DNA from: Pseudomonas paraeruginosa PA7
GTDB taxonomy: Bacteria > Pseudomonadota > Gammaproteobacteria > Pseudomonadales > Pseudomonadaceae
Direction of reading: 5' to 3'
DNA: 64,000 bases
Assembly (NCBI RefSeq): GCF_000017205.1
Contig: NC_009656.1
Span: 1,306,001-1,370,000, forward strand
Position numbers and translations under genes: made by a program. Below the pieces are notes generated by a model, which saw only the letters and a program-made list of their open reading frames with translations, was not told the DNA's origin and searched no databases. Positions within the stretch are counted from its first letter, which is position 1. Each line of letters starts with the position of its first letter. This document shows, one piece after another, positions 37,649-46,524 of the stretch.

Positions 37649-38278
37649 TCAGCGGTTGGCCAGGGCCCGCTGGTTGGAGTCGTAGATGTTGTCGCGTTCC
37701 GGAACGTGCCGGCCGGCGAGGCTTTCCAGCCATTCCTCGGTGCTGAGCACGGCGGCGAAGGACGACTGCAGGACGATGCCGAAGATTCGGTGGATCTCTT
37801 CCGCGCTGGCCTGGCCGGCGCGGTTGCGGTAGGGCACCGAGCCGCTGGCGTCGTGCAGGTATTCCACCTGCCAGCCTTCGTGGATCGCCTGGCGGATGGT
37901 CGAGTCGTCGCAGTGCTGGGTCATGTAGCCGACCACGGCGAGGGTGTCGATGTCGCGTTCGCGCAGCCAGTCGCCCAGCCCGGTGCCGACGAAGGAACTG
38001 GCCAGTTCCTTCTCCACCTTGTGCTGGTAGGGCCGCGAGGCGACCACTTCATGCAGCTCGGCCTGCTCGCTGCCGCGGGCGAACAGCGGCGAATCCGCCG
38101 GCGCCAGGTGTTGCACCACGACGATCGGGATGCCCGCCGCGTGGGCGCCGTCCATGGCGGCGCCGATGCGTTGCAGCGACGACTGGATCGCGGGGTATTC
38201 GATGCGCAGGTTGCCGCTGACGTATTCGTTCTGCACGTCGATGACCAGCAGGGCGCGTTTGGGTTGTGGTGCGGACAT
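37649..38278 (-). CDS. Isochorismatase-like cysteine hydrolase
   Basis: 209 residues with the family triad: Asp14 (LVIDVQNEY), Lys90 or nearby (HKVEKELASSF) and Cys123 (GYMTQHCDDSTI). The cis-peptide preceding the cysteine and the FxGTxLxxxL region are typical of nicotinamidase/isochorismatase hydrolases. Substrate unknown. AGGAGGA stands before the start at 38278. It is divergent from the GlxA-type regulator (120 bases), which often controls such hydrolases. Confidence 0.9.
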   Translation of the reverse strand: MSAPQPKRALLVIDVQNEYVSGNLRIEYPAIQSSLQRIGAAMDGAHAAGIPIVVVQHLAPADSPLFARGSEQAELHEVVASRPYQHKVEKELASSFVGTGLGDWLRERDIDTLAVVGYMTQHCDDSTIRQAIHEGWQVEYLHDASGSVPYRNRAGQASAEEIHRIFGIVLQSSFAAVLSTEEWLESLAGRHVPERDNIYDSNQRALANR

Positions 38279-38398
38279 GGGGTTTCCTCCTGGGTGGGTT
38301 AGGAAGATTCTCGTCCCGGCGCGGCGTGCCGGGTGAGTGGCCTGGGAGACAACTTTCGCTAGAATCGGGCCAACCCGCTCATACCCACCGAGGTGCGC

Positions 38399-39352
38399 AT
38401 GTCCCGCCAGTCCGTGGCCGTGGTGGCCTTCGACCGCATCAGTCCGTTCCACCTGTCGGTGCCCTGCCTGGTGTTCGGCCAGGAGTGCTACGACCCCTGC
38501 GCGCAGGCCTTCGACCTGCGTGTCTGCGCCGCCGAGCCGGGCCGGCTGCGAACCACGGTGGGGTTCACCATCGAAGCCGAGGCCGGGCTGGAAGCGCTGG
38601 CCGAGGCGCAGACCGTGATCGTGCCGAGCTGGCGCGATCCACACGAGCGTCCGCCACAAGCGCTGCTCGAGGCGCTGAACGCGGCCCGTGCACGCGGCGC
38701 GCAACTGGTGGGCCTGTGCCTGGGGGCCTTCGTGCTGGCCGAGGCCGGTTTGCTCGACGGTCGCCGGGCCACCACCCACTGGATGTGGGCGGAGGATTTC
38801 GCCGGGCGCTTTCCCGCGGTACGGGTGGAGCCCGACGTGCTGTACATCGAGGACGACGGCCTGCTGACCTCGGCGGGTACCGTCGCCGGCATCGACTGCT
38901 GCCTGCACCTGGTGCGCCAGCGCCTCGGCGCGCAGACCACCAACCACCTGGCCCGGCGCCTGGTGGTGGCGCCGCATCGGCAGGGCGGCCAGGCCCAGTT
39001 CATCGAGCAGCCGCTGCCGGACAGCGCCCAGGACGGCCGTCTCGGCGACCTGCTGGTGTGGCTGCGGCAGAACCTCGACCAGCCGCACAGCCTGGACAGC
39101 CTGGCGCGGCGGGTGCTGATGAGCCGGCGGACCTTCACCCGGCACTTCCGCCAGCTCACCGGCACCACCGTCAGCCAGTGGCTCCAGGCCGAGCGCCTGG
39201 CCCTGGCCCAGCGCCTGCTGGAGACCACGGAGCATTCGGTGCAGGCGATCGCCGAGCTGGCCGGCTTCGGTTCGGCGGTATCGTTGCGCCAGCGGTTTTC
39301 CGCTGCGTTCGGCGTGCCGCCGCTGGGTTATCGGCGCGCCTTCGCTTCCTAG
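38399..39352 (+). CDS. GlxA-type AraC regulator with DJ-1/PfpI domain
   Basis: 317 residues. The N-terminal DJ-1/PfpI-like domain (about 1-185) contains the nucleophile-elbow sequence LVGLCLGAFVLAEAGLLDGRRATTHW. The C-terminal AraC/XylS DNA-binding domain (about 215-317) has SLARRVLMSRRTFTRHFRQLTGTT and the second HTH AIAELAGFGSAVSLRQRFSAAFG. Related P. aeruginosa regulators control arginine or quaternary-amine catabolism. ATG 38399 is preferred to GTG 38393 by spacing from GAGG. It is probably the local regulator of the adjacent hydrolase (inference). Confidence 0.9.
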   Translation: MSRQSVAVVAFDRISPFHLSVPCLVFGQECYDPCAQAFDLRVCAAEPGRLRTTVGFTIEAEAGLEALAEAQTVIVPSWRDPHERPPQALLEALNAARARGAQLVGLCLGAFVLAEAGLLDGRRATTHWMWAEDFAGRFPAVRVEPDVLYIEDDGLLTSAGTVAGIDCCLHLVRQRLGAQTTNHLARRLVVAPHRQGGQAQFIEQPLPDSAQDGRLGDLLVWLRQNLDQPHSLDSLARRVLMSRRTFTRHFRQLTGTTVSQWLQAERLALAQRLLETTEHSVQAIAELAGFGSAVSLRQRFSAAFGVPPLGYRRAFAS

Positions 39353-40110
39353 TCCGCGGGAGGGCGCTTCTGCAACTGCTGGCGCCAGAGCGCGTCCATC
39401 GCCTGCAACTGCGCGGGGCCGAACAGCGCCTGCGCCGCGCCGGTGTGCCAGGCCCAGAGCTGGTCGCCGTAATCGTAGTGCCACCATTCGCTGGGCAGAT
39501 TGCTGAAACCAGCGTCGAGCATCGCGTGGTAGAGCAGGCGACGGTGATCGCGGACGCGTCGCTGGCGCGCGTCGGGCTGCGCGATCTGCTCGAAGTAGGC
39601 GCTGTAGGACGCCGGTACCGCCTCGTCGAAGGCGCTGCCCATGTCCAGCCAGCGGCCCTGGGCGTCGCACAGGGTGACGTCCACCGCGCCGCCGGTGAGA
39701 TGCGGGCTGGGCGCTTCGCGGCGGCTGCTCGGCGGCGAGACGAACTGGCGGGTGAGCCGTTCCAGCTCTGCCTCGCCGGCCTCCGGGTAGTGCGCGGAGA
39801 GGGCGCTGGACAGACTGTCGTAGAGATACTGCTGCACGGCGAACGGGCGCCAGGCGTCCAGCACCACCAGGCGCACGCCATCGGGGAGGCCGGCGGCGAC
39901 CCGCAGGAGACGCTCGAAGACCTCGCCGCGAGCGTGGCATTCCGGGATCGCGTGAGGAATGCCGAGCTTGTGGTAGGCCGGCCAGACGCTGAAGTCGCGG
40001 CTCAGCCCGAGCGCTTCCAGCGGCGTGCCGGCATCGACGATGGGGATGCCGGCCACGGCGTGCCAGTCGGGCTCCGGGAGAACGGGGATGGCTTGGGTGA
40101 AGTCGGTCAT
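39349..40110 (-). CDS. D-alanyl-D-alanine dipeptidase-like protein (VanX/DdpX, M15D)
   Basis: 253 residues with the M15D zinc signature SPHLTGGAVDVTL (SxHxxGxAxD) and the catalytic Glu/third His in SEWWHYDYGDQ. VLDAWRPFAVQQYLYD carries the conserved Arg. These enzymes cut D-Ala-D-Ala. No signal peptide, so cytoplasmic, as for E. coli DdpX. It follows the TRAP large subunit by four bases, implying that the transporter imports a dipeptide-like substrate for it. Its stop overlaps the stop of the convergent AraC gene (CTAG). Confidence 0.88.
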   Translation of the reverse strand: MTDFTQAIPVLPEPDWHAVAGIPIVDAGTPLEALGLSRDFSVWPAYHKLGIPHAIPECHARGEVFERLLRVAAGLPDGVRLVVLDAWRPFAVQQYLYDSLSSALSAHYPEAGEAELERLTRQFVSPPSSRREAPSPHLTGGAVDVTLCDAQGRWLDMGSAFDEAVPASYSAYFEQIAQPDARQRRVRDHRRLLYHAMLDAGFSNLPSEWWHYDYGDQLWAWHTGAAQALFGPAQLQAMDALWRQQLQKRPPAD

Positions 40111-40114
40111 GGTG

Positions 40115-41395
40115 TCAGTTGAGCAGGCGTGGCAGCCACAGGGTCAGGGACGGGAACAGGATCAGCAGCGACAGCACCCCCAGGGCGACCAGGATGAACG
40201 GCCAGATACCCTTGAACATTTCCAGGATATCGAGGCGGCTGATGGTCGCCACGATGAACAGGCAGGCCCCCATCGGCGGGGTGATCAGGGCGATGGTGAT
40301 GTTCAGGGTGAAGATCAGCCCGAGGTGTACCGGATCGACGCCGGCGGCCAGCGCCACCGGGGCGACGATCGGCGTCAGCAGCATCAGCACCGAGACCTCT
40401 TCCATGAGCATGCCGCAGATGAAGATGACCGCGCTGATGATGAACAGCATCAGGGTCGGCGAGTGGCCGAACGGCTCCAGCAACCGGGCGAACTCGCTGG
40501 CGACCTGGGCGTAGTTGAGCAGCCAGTTGACCACCGAGGCGGCGGCGATGATCACGTAGATGGCGGTGGTCAGGCGTACCGTCTCGCGCAGCGAGTTCCA
40601 CAGCCCGGCCAGGCTCAGCTGGCGCTGGAGCAGGCCGACCAGCGCCACGTAGAGAGCGATCAGGGCGCCCGACTCGGTGGGCGTGACCAGGCCGAGGACG
40701 ATCCCGGCGACGATGATCACCGGCGCGATGAGCGCGGTCAGGGCACCGGACAGCGCCGCCAGGATCTCGCCCCAGGCCGGCGCCGCGTGGCGTGCCTGCA
40801 GCCCGTTGCGGTAGGCGTACAGCGCGTTCAGCAGCATGAAGGCGGCGGCCAGCAGCAGGCCGGGAATCACCCCGGCGAGGAACAGCTCGCCCACCGAGGT
40901 GTTGGTCAGCGAGGAATAGAGGATCATGAAGATGCTTGGCGGGATGATCGGGCCGATCAGCGAGCTGCCGGCGGTCAGCCCGGCGGCGAAGCGCCGCGAG
41001 TAGCCCTCCTTCTCCATCGCCGGCACCAGCAGGGTGCTGAGCGCCGAGGCGTCGGCCGCGGCGGAGCCGTTGACCCCGGCGAAGAACACCCCGGCGACCA
41101 CGTTGACGTGGCCGAGGCCGCCACGGAAGTGGCCGACCAGGGCGTTGGCCAGGCGCATCAGGCGCGGGGTCATGCCGGAATGGTTCATCAGGTTGCCGGC
41201 CAGCACGAACAGCGGGATCGCCATCAGCGAGAAGATGTCCATGCCGCCGAAGAAGCGTTGCGGCAAGGTGTTGGCGAACAGCGCCGGGTCGACGAAGAGG
41301 AACCCCACCAGCGCGGTGAGCAGCAGGCAGAGGAACAGCGGCAGGCCGAGCAGGAGGTTGACCACGAAGGCCGCGATCATGGCGATGGCCATCAT
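40115..41395 (-). CDS. TRAP transporter large permease (DctM)
   Basis: 426 residues with about 12 membrane segments. DctM signatures: GMDIFSLMAIPLFVLAGNLMNHSGM, VNGSAAADASALSTLLVPAMEKEGY and GLTAGSSLIGPIIPPSIFMILY. It is the ion-coupled permease of a tripartite ATP-independent transporter. The start at 41395 overlaps the DctQ stop (ATGA). The frame is open further upstream but that part is within dctQ. The dipeptidase gene follows after four bases. Confidence 0.95.
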   Translation of the reverse strand: MMAIAMIAAFVVNLLLGLPLFLCLLLTALVGFLFVDPALFANTLPQRFFGGMDIFSLMAIPLFVLAGNLMNHSGMTPRLMRLANALVGHFRGGLGHVNVVAGVFFAGVNGSAAADASALSTLLVPAMEKEGYSRRFAAGLTAGSSLIGPIIPPSIFMILYSSLTNTSVGELFLAGVIPGLLLAAAFMLLNALYAYRNGLQARHAAPAWGEILAALSGALTALIAPVIIVAGIVLGLVTPTESGALIALYVALVGLLQRQLSLAGLWNSLRETVRLTTAIYVIIAAASVVNWLLNYAQVASEFARLLEPFGHSPTLMLFIISAVIFICGMLMEEVSVLMLLTPIVAPVALAAGVDPVHLGLIFTLNITIALITPPMGACLFIVATISRLDILEMFKGIWPFILVALGVLSLLILFPSLTLWLPRLLN

Positions 41396-41886
41396 GCCTG
41401 CGACCCTCCCTCGACGGTGGTGCTGGCCGGCTGCCGCGGCCAGGGGCCCTGGAGCAACAGCATGAGGGTCAGCAGGCCGAAGCCGAGCGGCAGGCTGAGC
41501 AACGGCCAGGTGCGGCTGACGCCCAGACCGAGGCTGCGGAAGCGCCCGGCGTTCAGCGCGTAGCGGGTGCTGACCCAGGCGGCGAAGGCGAAGAAGGCCA
41601 GCGCCAGCAGCCACTGGTAGAGCCTGAGGACCTGCGCCAGACGCGGCGGCAGATGCTGTTCCAGCAGGTTGACGCGCATGTGTCCGCCTTCCATCCACAC
41701 CGCGCCGAGCGCCAGCATCACGGCGCCGATGATGAGGTAGCGGGCCAGTTCGTCCATCCAGATCGGCGAACTGCCGAGCAGGTAGCGGGCGAACACCCCG
41801 TAGATGAGCAGGGCGAGGTCGAGCAGCAACAGCAGCGTGGCGAGGTTCAGCAACGCGGCGCGCATGCCCTTGAGCAATGACGGCAT
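41392..41886 (-). CDS. TRAP transporter small permease (DctQ)
   Basis: 164 residues, four membrane segments (about 10-33, 46-64, 86-108 and 129-148). The DctQ motif is FARYLLGSSPIWMDELARYLIIGAVML, with EGGHMRVNLL following. It pairs with DctM in the membrane. Between dctP and dctM, overlapping dctM by four bases. Confidence 0.93.
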   Translation of the reverse strand: MPSLLKGMRAALLNLATLLLLLDLALLIYGVFARYLLGSSPIWMDELARYLIIGAVMLALGAVWMEGGHMRVNLLEQHLPPRLAQVLRLYQWLLALAFFAFAAWVSTRYALNAGRFRSLGLGVSRTWPLLSLPLGFGLLTLMLLLQGPWPRQPASTTVEGGSQA

Positions 41887-41958
41887 GGGAGGTACTCCGG
41901 AAAGTCGGACAGGCGCGCCCGGCCGACGGCGACGGCCGTCGGGGGCAACGCGCGAAGG

Positions 41959-42999
41959 TCAGGGGGCGGTGGCGAGACCGGCGTCGCGGAAGGCCATCTC
42001 GGTCCAGCGTGGCTCGATGTCCTGGGTCTTCAGCCAGGCCAGGTAGGACGGCTGGCCTTTCGCGCGGAAGGCGGCGAGGTCATCGGCGGACGGCTGGATG
42101 ATCTGCATGCCCTTTTCCTTGAGGAACGCCAGGTCGCGTTCCTGCTGGGCGGCGACCGCCTCGCGGTTCAGCCGGGTGGCTTCGGCAGCGGCGTCGAGCA
42201 GGGCCTGGCGGTCCTTGGCGGGGAGGCTGGCGAGCAGATCGCCGTTGGCCACCAGGAACTGGTCGGAGTACTGGATGTTGGCCAGGGTCAGGTACTTCTG
42301 CACCTGGTAGAGGCTGCCGAGGATGATGTAGGAGGTCGGGTTCATCTGGCCGTCGGCGACGCCGGTGCGCAGGCCCATGTACAGCTCGGTCCAGGGGATC
42401 GGCGTGCCGGAGGCGCCGAAGGCTTCGTAGAGCGCCACCTGGCTGGGGTCCATGGCGCGGAAGCGCAGGCCCTGGAAGTCCGCCGGGCCGTGGATCGGCT
42501 TCTTGCCGTTGGTGAAGTTGAGGAAGCCGCCTTCCTCGACCACCGCCAGCAGTTCGGTGCCGGTGCGCTCGCGGAAGGCCTCGCGGGCGGCCTGCCAGTA
42601 GCTGCCGCGGTCGAAGAAGGCGTGGGCCGCGGCGGCGTCCTTGAACATGAAGGGCGTGGCGCTGACGTAGATCTCCGGGAACAGCGGGGCGATCCCGGCG
42701 AAGGAGGCGATGTTCAGCCCGGGGCCGGTCATCACCTGTTCCATGCGCTGCTCCTCTTCGCCGAGCATGCTGTTGGGGTAGAGCTTGAACTGCAGGTCGC
42801 CACCGCTCTTTTCCTCGGCCAGGCGCTTGAGGTTGCTGGCGAACAGGTGCACCAGGTTCTTCTCGCTGTCGGCGGCGCCGTTATAGCTCAGGTTGAGGGT
42901 AGTGGCGGCCTGGGCGAGGCTGCCGCCCAGGCCCAGGGCGGCGGCCAGCAGTCCGGCGGCGAAGCGGCGGGCGAGGCCGCGGCGCGGATTCGTGTGCAT
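41959..42999 (-). CDS. TRAP transporter substrate-binding protein (DctP)
   Basis: 346 residues; the signal peptide ends SLAQAATTLNLSY. The DctP fold signatures include KLYPNSMLGEEEQRMEQV, ALYEAFGASGTPIPWTELYMGLRTGVADGQMNP and the ligand carboxylate-binding Arg in FQGLRFRAMDPSQVAL. The substrate carries a carboxylate, but its identity cannot be read from the sequence. It is first in the dctPQM-dipeptidase operon, 151 bases after the LysR gene. Confidence 0.93.
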   Translation of the reverse strand: MHTNPRRGLARRFAAGLLAAALGLGGSLAQAATTLNLSYNGAADSEKNLVHLFASNLKRLAEEKSGGDLQFKLYPNSMLGEEEQRMEQVMTGPGLNIASFAGIAPLFPEIYVSATPFMFKDAAAAHAFFDRGSYWQAAREAFRERTGTELLAVVEEGGFLNFTNGKKPIHGPADFQGLRFRAMDPSQVALYEAFGASGTPIPWTELYMGLRTGVADGQMNPTSYIILGSLYQVQKYLTLANIQYSDQFLVANGDLLASLPAKDRQALLDAAAEATRLNREAVAAQQERDLAFLKEKGMQIIQPSADDLAAFRAKGQPSYLAWLKTQDIEPRWTEMAFRDAGLATAP

Positions 43000-43150
43000 G
43001 TTGTTTTCCTTATGGCAGTCCGAACGGTCGAGGGATCGGCGGCACTTCTTGTCGGGGCGCGGGGCCGGGTGCTCGCACGAAAGCGAAGCAACGCTAGCCG
43101 TTGTCTCGTTGACTATTCAAGTCCGGACGTGATGCGAAAAAGACAACGCC

Positions 43151-44086
43151 TCAGCGCTGCGCGAGGCCGGGCGCGTCGCCACTGAAGAAGCGCATGCCCC
43201 GGCGCAGGTGCTCCAGGCAGGCGATCGCCGCCACGGTCAGCTCGCGGCCCTTGTGGCTGACGATCCGCGCGCGGGCGTCGCGCAGCGCCGGATGGGCCAG
43301 CGGCAGGCAACGGATGTGCCCGGCCTCGATCTCGTGGCTGACCGTCAGTTCCGGCATGAAGGCCACGCCGATGCCGGACTTGACGAAATTGGTCAGCACC
43401 GCCACCGAGTTGGTACGCAGCTTCGGCCTTAGCTCGATGCGCTCCAGTTGCGCGGCGATCACCGCCAGTTGGCCCATGCCGGTGCTGTTGTGGATCAACG
43501 CCAGCGACTCGTTGCGCAGCGCGCGCATCGGCACCGCGCCGCGGTGTCCGGCGAGGGCATGGTTGGCGGGGATGATCAGGTCGAGGGGCTGGCGGGTGTC
43601 GACGTGCACGTCCAGCTCGCCGTCCTCGACCGGGGCGTAGACCAGCGCCAGGTCGACGGCGTCTTCCTTGACCAGCGCCACGCCTTCGTTGGCCCCGGCC
43701 ATGCGCACTTCCAGCTCGATGCCGGGGTAGCGCAGGATGAAACTCTGCAATGGCTGGGAGATCAGGTCGGCGATGAAACCTTCGCCGACCGCCAGGCGCA
43801 CCTTGCCCTGGCGCAGCCCCTGCAGGGCCGACAGACGCGACAGCACGCCCTCTTCGTTGGCCCGTTGCTGGCGGTAGTGCGCCACCAGCAGCTCGCCGGC
43901 CTCGGTAGGCGCCACGCCCTGCGGCGTGCGTTGCAGGAGGCGCACGCCGAGATGTTCCTCCAGGCTGGCGAGCTGCCGGCTGATGGCCGAGGGGTCGATG
44001 TTCAGGTGCTGGGCGGCGCGGCGTAGAGAGCCGTGGTGGATCACCTCGTTGAGGTAGGCCAGGGCCCGTTGGCTGAGGCGGATCAT
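43151..44086 (-). CDS. LysR-family regulator
   Basis: 311 residues. The N-terminal winged HTH is YLNEVIHHGSLRRAAQHLNIDPSAISRQLASLEEHLGVRLLQR; the effector domain follows (LRQGKVRLAVGEGFIADLI). It lies upstream of the TRAP operon on the same strand and six bases after xseA, so its most likely target is the TRAP-dipeptidase operon or itself. The inducer is unknown. Confidence 0.92.
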   Translation of the reverse strand: MIRLSQRALAYLNEVIHHGSLRRAAQHLNIDPSAISRQLASLEEHLGVRLLQRTPQGVAPTEAGELLVAHYRQQRANEEGVLSRLSALQGLRQGKVRLAVGEGFIADLISQPLQSFILRYPGIELEVRMAGANEGVALVKEDAVDLALVYAPVEDGELDVHVDTRQPLDLIIPANHALAGHRGAVPMRALRNESLALIHNSTGMGQLAVIAAQLERIELRPKLRTNSVAVLTNFVKSGIGVAFMPELTVSHEIEAGHIRCLPLAHPALRDARARIVSHKGRELTVAAIACLEHLRRGMRFFSGDAPGLAQR

Positions 44087-44092
44087 CGCGGC

Positions 44093-45472
44093 TCAGTCCA
44101 GCAGAGACAGGGTGACCGGGGTCCGGTGGTTGTCCTCGACCCGCACCTCCAGTTCGCCTTCCGCCAGGCGCGCCTTCAGGCGCTGTCCCGGCTGGGCCTG
44201 GCCGGCATCGCGGATCGCCCGGCCACGCTCGTCGAGGAGGATGCTGTAGCCGCGGCCCAGGGTCGCCAGCGGGCTGACCACGTTGAGCGTCTGCGCCAGT
44301 CCTTCGAGGCGCCGGCGACGATCCTTCAGTACCTCGTGGGCGGCGCGCGGCAGGCGCGCGGCGAGGCTGTCGAGCTTCTGCCGGAGCAGCGCCAGGGTGC
44401 GGCCCGGATGCTGCGCGGCGAGGCGCGTCTCCAGGCGGACCAGGCGTTCGTGGCGGACCGCCAGCTGGCGCTCGAAGGCACGGCGCAGGCGCATGTCCAG
44501 GTCGTCCAGGCGCTGCGCCTGCTGGCGCAGGCGTTCGCCGGGATGGCGCAGGCGGCGGGCGACGCCTTCCAGGCGCAGGCGTTCGCGCAGCAACTGGTCG
44601 CGCATGCGCAGCACCAGGCGCCGGCGCAGGCCATCGAGACGCTGCTGCAGGTCGCCGGCGTTGGGCGCCAGCAGTTCGGCGGCGGCCGAGGGAGTCGGTG
44701 CGCGCACGTCGGCGACGAAGTCGCTGATCGATACGTCGGTCTCGTGGCCGACCGCGCTGACGATCGGCGTGGCGCAGGCTGCCACGGCGCGCGCCACCGC
44801 TTCTTCGTTGAAGCACCAGAGGTCTTCCAGGGAACCGCCGCCACGGGCCAGGATCAGCGCGTCGAAGCCTTGCCGGTCGGCCAGTTGCAGGGCGCGGACG
44901 ATCTGCGCGACGGCCTCGCGGCCCTGCACGGCGGTGGGCACCAGGGTCAGCTCGACCTGCGGCGCGCGGCGACGGAACACGCTGATGATGTCGCGGATCA
45001 CCGCCCCGCTGGGCGAACTGACGATACCGATGCGACGCGGATGGGCGGGCAGCGGACGCTTGCGTTCGCTGGCGAACAGGCCTTCGCCGGCGAGTTTTTC
45101 CTTCAATGCCTCGAAGGCCAGGCGCAGGGCGCCGTCGCCGGCCGGCTCGACGGTATCGGCGATCAACTGGTAGTCGCCGCGTCCCTCGAACAGCGAGATC
45201 TTTCCGCGCACCTTGACCGCTAGGCCGTCGCGCAAGGCCTGGCGTACGCGCTGGGCGTTCTGCCGGAACAGCGCGCAGCGAATCTGCGCGTTGCTGTCCT
45301 TGAGGGTGAAGTAGACATGTCCGGAGGCCGGTCGGGCGAGGTTGGACAGTTCGCCCTCGACCCACACCTGCGGGAACACGTCTTCCAGCAGCAGGCGGGC
45401 GCGCTGGTTCAGTTGGCTGACGGTCAGCACCTCGCGATCGAGGCCGAGCCGTTGGAAGGGATCGTTACGCAT
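44093..45472 (-). CDS. xseA: Exodeoxyribonuclease VII large subunit
   Basis: 459 residues. The N-terminal OB fold (LTVSQLNQRARLLLEDVFPQVWVEGELSN) is followed by the catalytic region with RIGIVSSPSGAVIRDI, ILARGGGSLEDLWCFNEE and PIVSAVGHETDVSISDFVADVRAPTPSAAAEL, then a long coiled coil and a C-terminal YSILLDERGRAI. The start MRNDPFQRLGL gives the usual length. In other pseudomonads xseA neighbours guaB; here 6.4 kb of accessory genes separate them. Confidence 0.97.
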   Translation of the reverse strand: MRNDPFQRLGLDREVLTVSQLNQRARLLLEDVFPQVWVEGELSNLARPASGHVYFTLKDSNAQIRCALFRQNAQRVRQALRDGLAVKVRGKISLFEGRGDYQLIADTVEPAGDGALRLAFEALKEKLAGEGLFASERKRPLPAHPRRIGIVSSPSGAVIRDIISVFRRRAPQVELTLVPTAVQGREAVAQIVRALQLADRQGFDALILARGGGSLEDLWCFNEEAVARAVAACATPIVSAVGHETDVSISDFVADVRAPTPSAAAELLAPNAGDLQQRLDGLRRRLVLRMRDQLLRERLRLEGVARRLRHPGERLRQQAQRLDDLDMRLRRAFERQLAVRHERLVRLETRLAAQHPGRTLALLRQKLDSLAARLPRAAHEVLKDRRRRLEGLAQTLNVVSPLATLGRGYSILLDERGRAIRDAGQAQPGQRLKARLAEGELEVRVEDNHRTPVTLSLLD

Positions 45473-45508
45473 GGGCGGCATGATAAGGCGGCGCACCGCG
45501 ATGTGCGA

Positions 45509-46432
45509 TCAATCCTTGGCTTCGTTCGGCAGATTCTCCAGGAAATATTCGACGAAGCCTTCCACCAGGGGGCTATCGTCGCGTCGCCAGGCCAGCGCCA
45601 CCTCGCTGTATGCCTCGGCCTCGGCCAGGGGCAGGAAGCGCACGGCGGGCGGAGCGATGGCGCGCATCGAGGCGGGCACCAGGGCGACGCCGAAGCCGGC
45701 CTCGATCAGTTGCAACTGGCTGGTCTTGCGCGACAGCGCGCGCGCCGGGCGTGGGTAGAAACCGGCGCCGAGGCAGAGTTCGGCGGCGCGATAGCTGAGG
45801 CCACCGCGTTGCAGGTGGGGAATGGAGACGAAGGTTTCTCCGGCCAGGGCGGCCAGGGCCACGGGGGTTTCACGGCGGGCCAGCGGATGGTCGGCGGCGA
45901 GAGCCAGGAGCAACGGCTCGCGGTACAGGGCGCGCAGGTGCAGCCGGGGATGCTGGCGCAGCACCGGCAGGCGCAGCAGGCCGACGTCCAGGCGGCCTTC
46001 GGCGAGATCGGCGAGCTGCTGCTCGGAGGATTGCTGGGTCAGTTCCAGGCGGACGCCGCTCTGCGCCGCGAGGTAGCCGCGCAGCGCCGCTTGCAGACCG
46101 TCTACCAGCGGCACCGAGCTGGAATGCCCCAGGCGCAGCAGGCCATGGCCGCCTTCGCCGACCTCGCGGGCCAGGCGCCGGGCGGCTTCCAGGTCGCCGA
46201 GCAGGCGCTGCGCGCGGGGCAGGAAGGCGCGGCCGGCCGGGGTCAGCTCGACCTGGCGCGGACCGCGGCGCAGCAGTGGGGTGCCGATGCTGTCCTCCAG
46301 TTCACGCACCTGCCGGCTGAGCGCCGACTGGGCGACGAACAGGCGTTCGGCGGCACGGCTGAAGCCGCCGGACTCGACGATTTCGACGAAATAATGGAGT
46401 TGCCGCAAAGAGATCATCGGAAGATTCCCCAT
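45509..46432 (-). CDS. LysR-family regulator, divergent from a TauE-like permease
   Basis: 307 residues from ATG 46432, or 302 from MISLRQ at 46417; no ribosome site settles it. HTH: MISLRQLHYFVEIVESGGFSRAAERLFVAQSALSRQVRELE. The effector domain includes LRLGHSSSVPLVDGL and FVSIPHLQRGG. It resembles CynR/BenM-type LysR proteins. The divergent permease gene (92-base gap) is the likely target. Confidence 0.9.
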   Translation of the reverse strand: MGNLPMISLRQLHYFVEIVESGGFSRAAERLFVAQSALSRQVRELEDSIGTPLLRRGPRQVELTPAGRAFLPRAQRLLGDLEAARRLAREVGEGGHGLLRLGHSSSVPLVDGLQAALRGYLAAQSGVRLELTQQSSEQQLADLAEGRLDVGLLRLPVLRQHPRLHLRALYREPLLLALAADHPLARRETPVALAALAGETFVSIPHLQRGGLSYRAAELCLGAGFYPRPARALSRKTSQLQLIEAGFGVALVPASMRAIAPPAVRFLPLAEAEAYSEVALAWRRDDSPLVEGFVEYFLENLPNEAKD

Positions 46433-46524
46433 GCCTTTTCGAGATGGCTACAGGGCTCGGATTGTATTGGCTGGCGCGCCGTTGCGCTCGCTAGAGTGCG
46501 CGGGTCGTCGTTCCGGGAGCCGCC
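46433..46524. promoter_or_regulatory. Divergent LysR / permease promoter interval
   Basis: A 92-base gap between divergent starts, expected to hold a LysR operator. TAGAGT (46492-46497) may be a -10 for the permease; no good -35 or clear T-N11-A site stands out. Confidence 0.35.
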
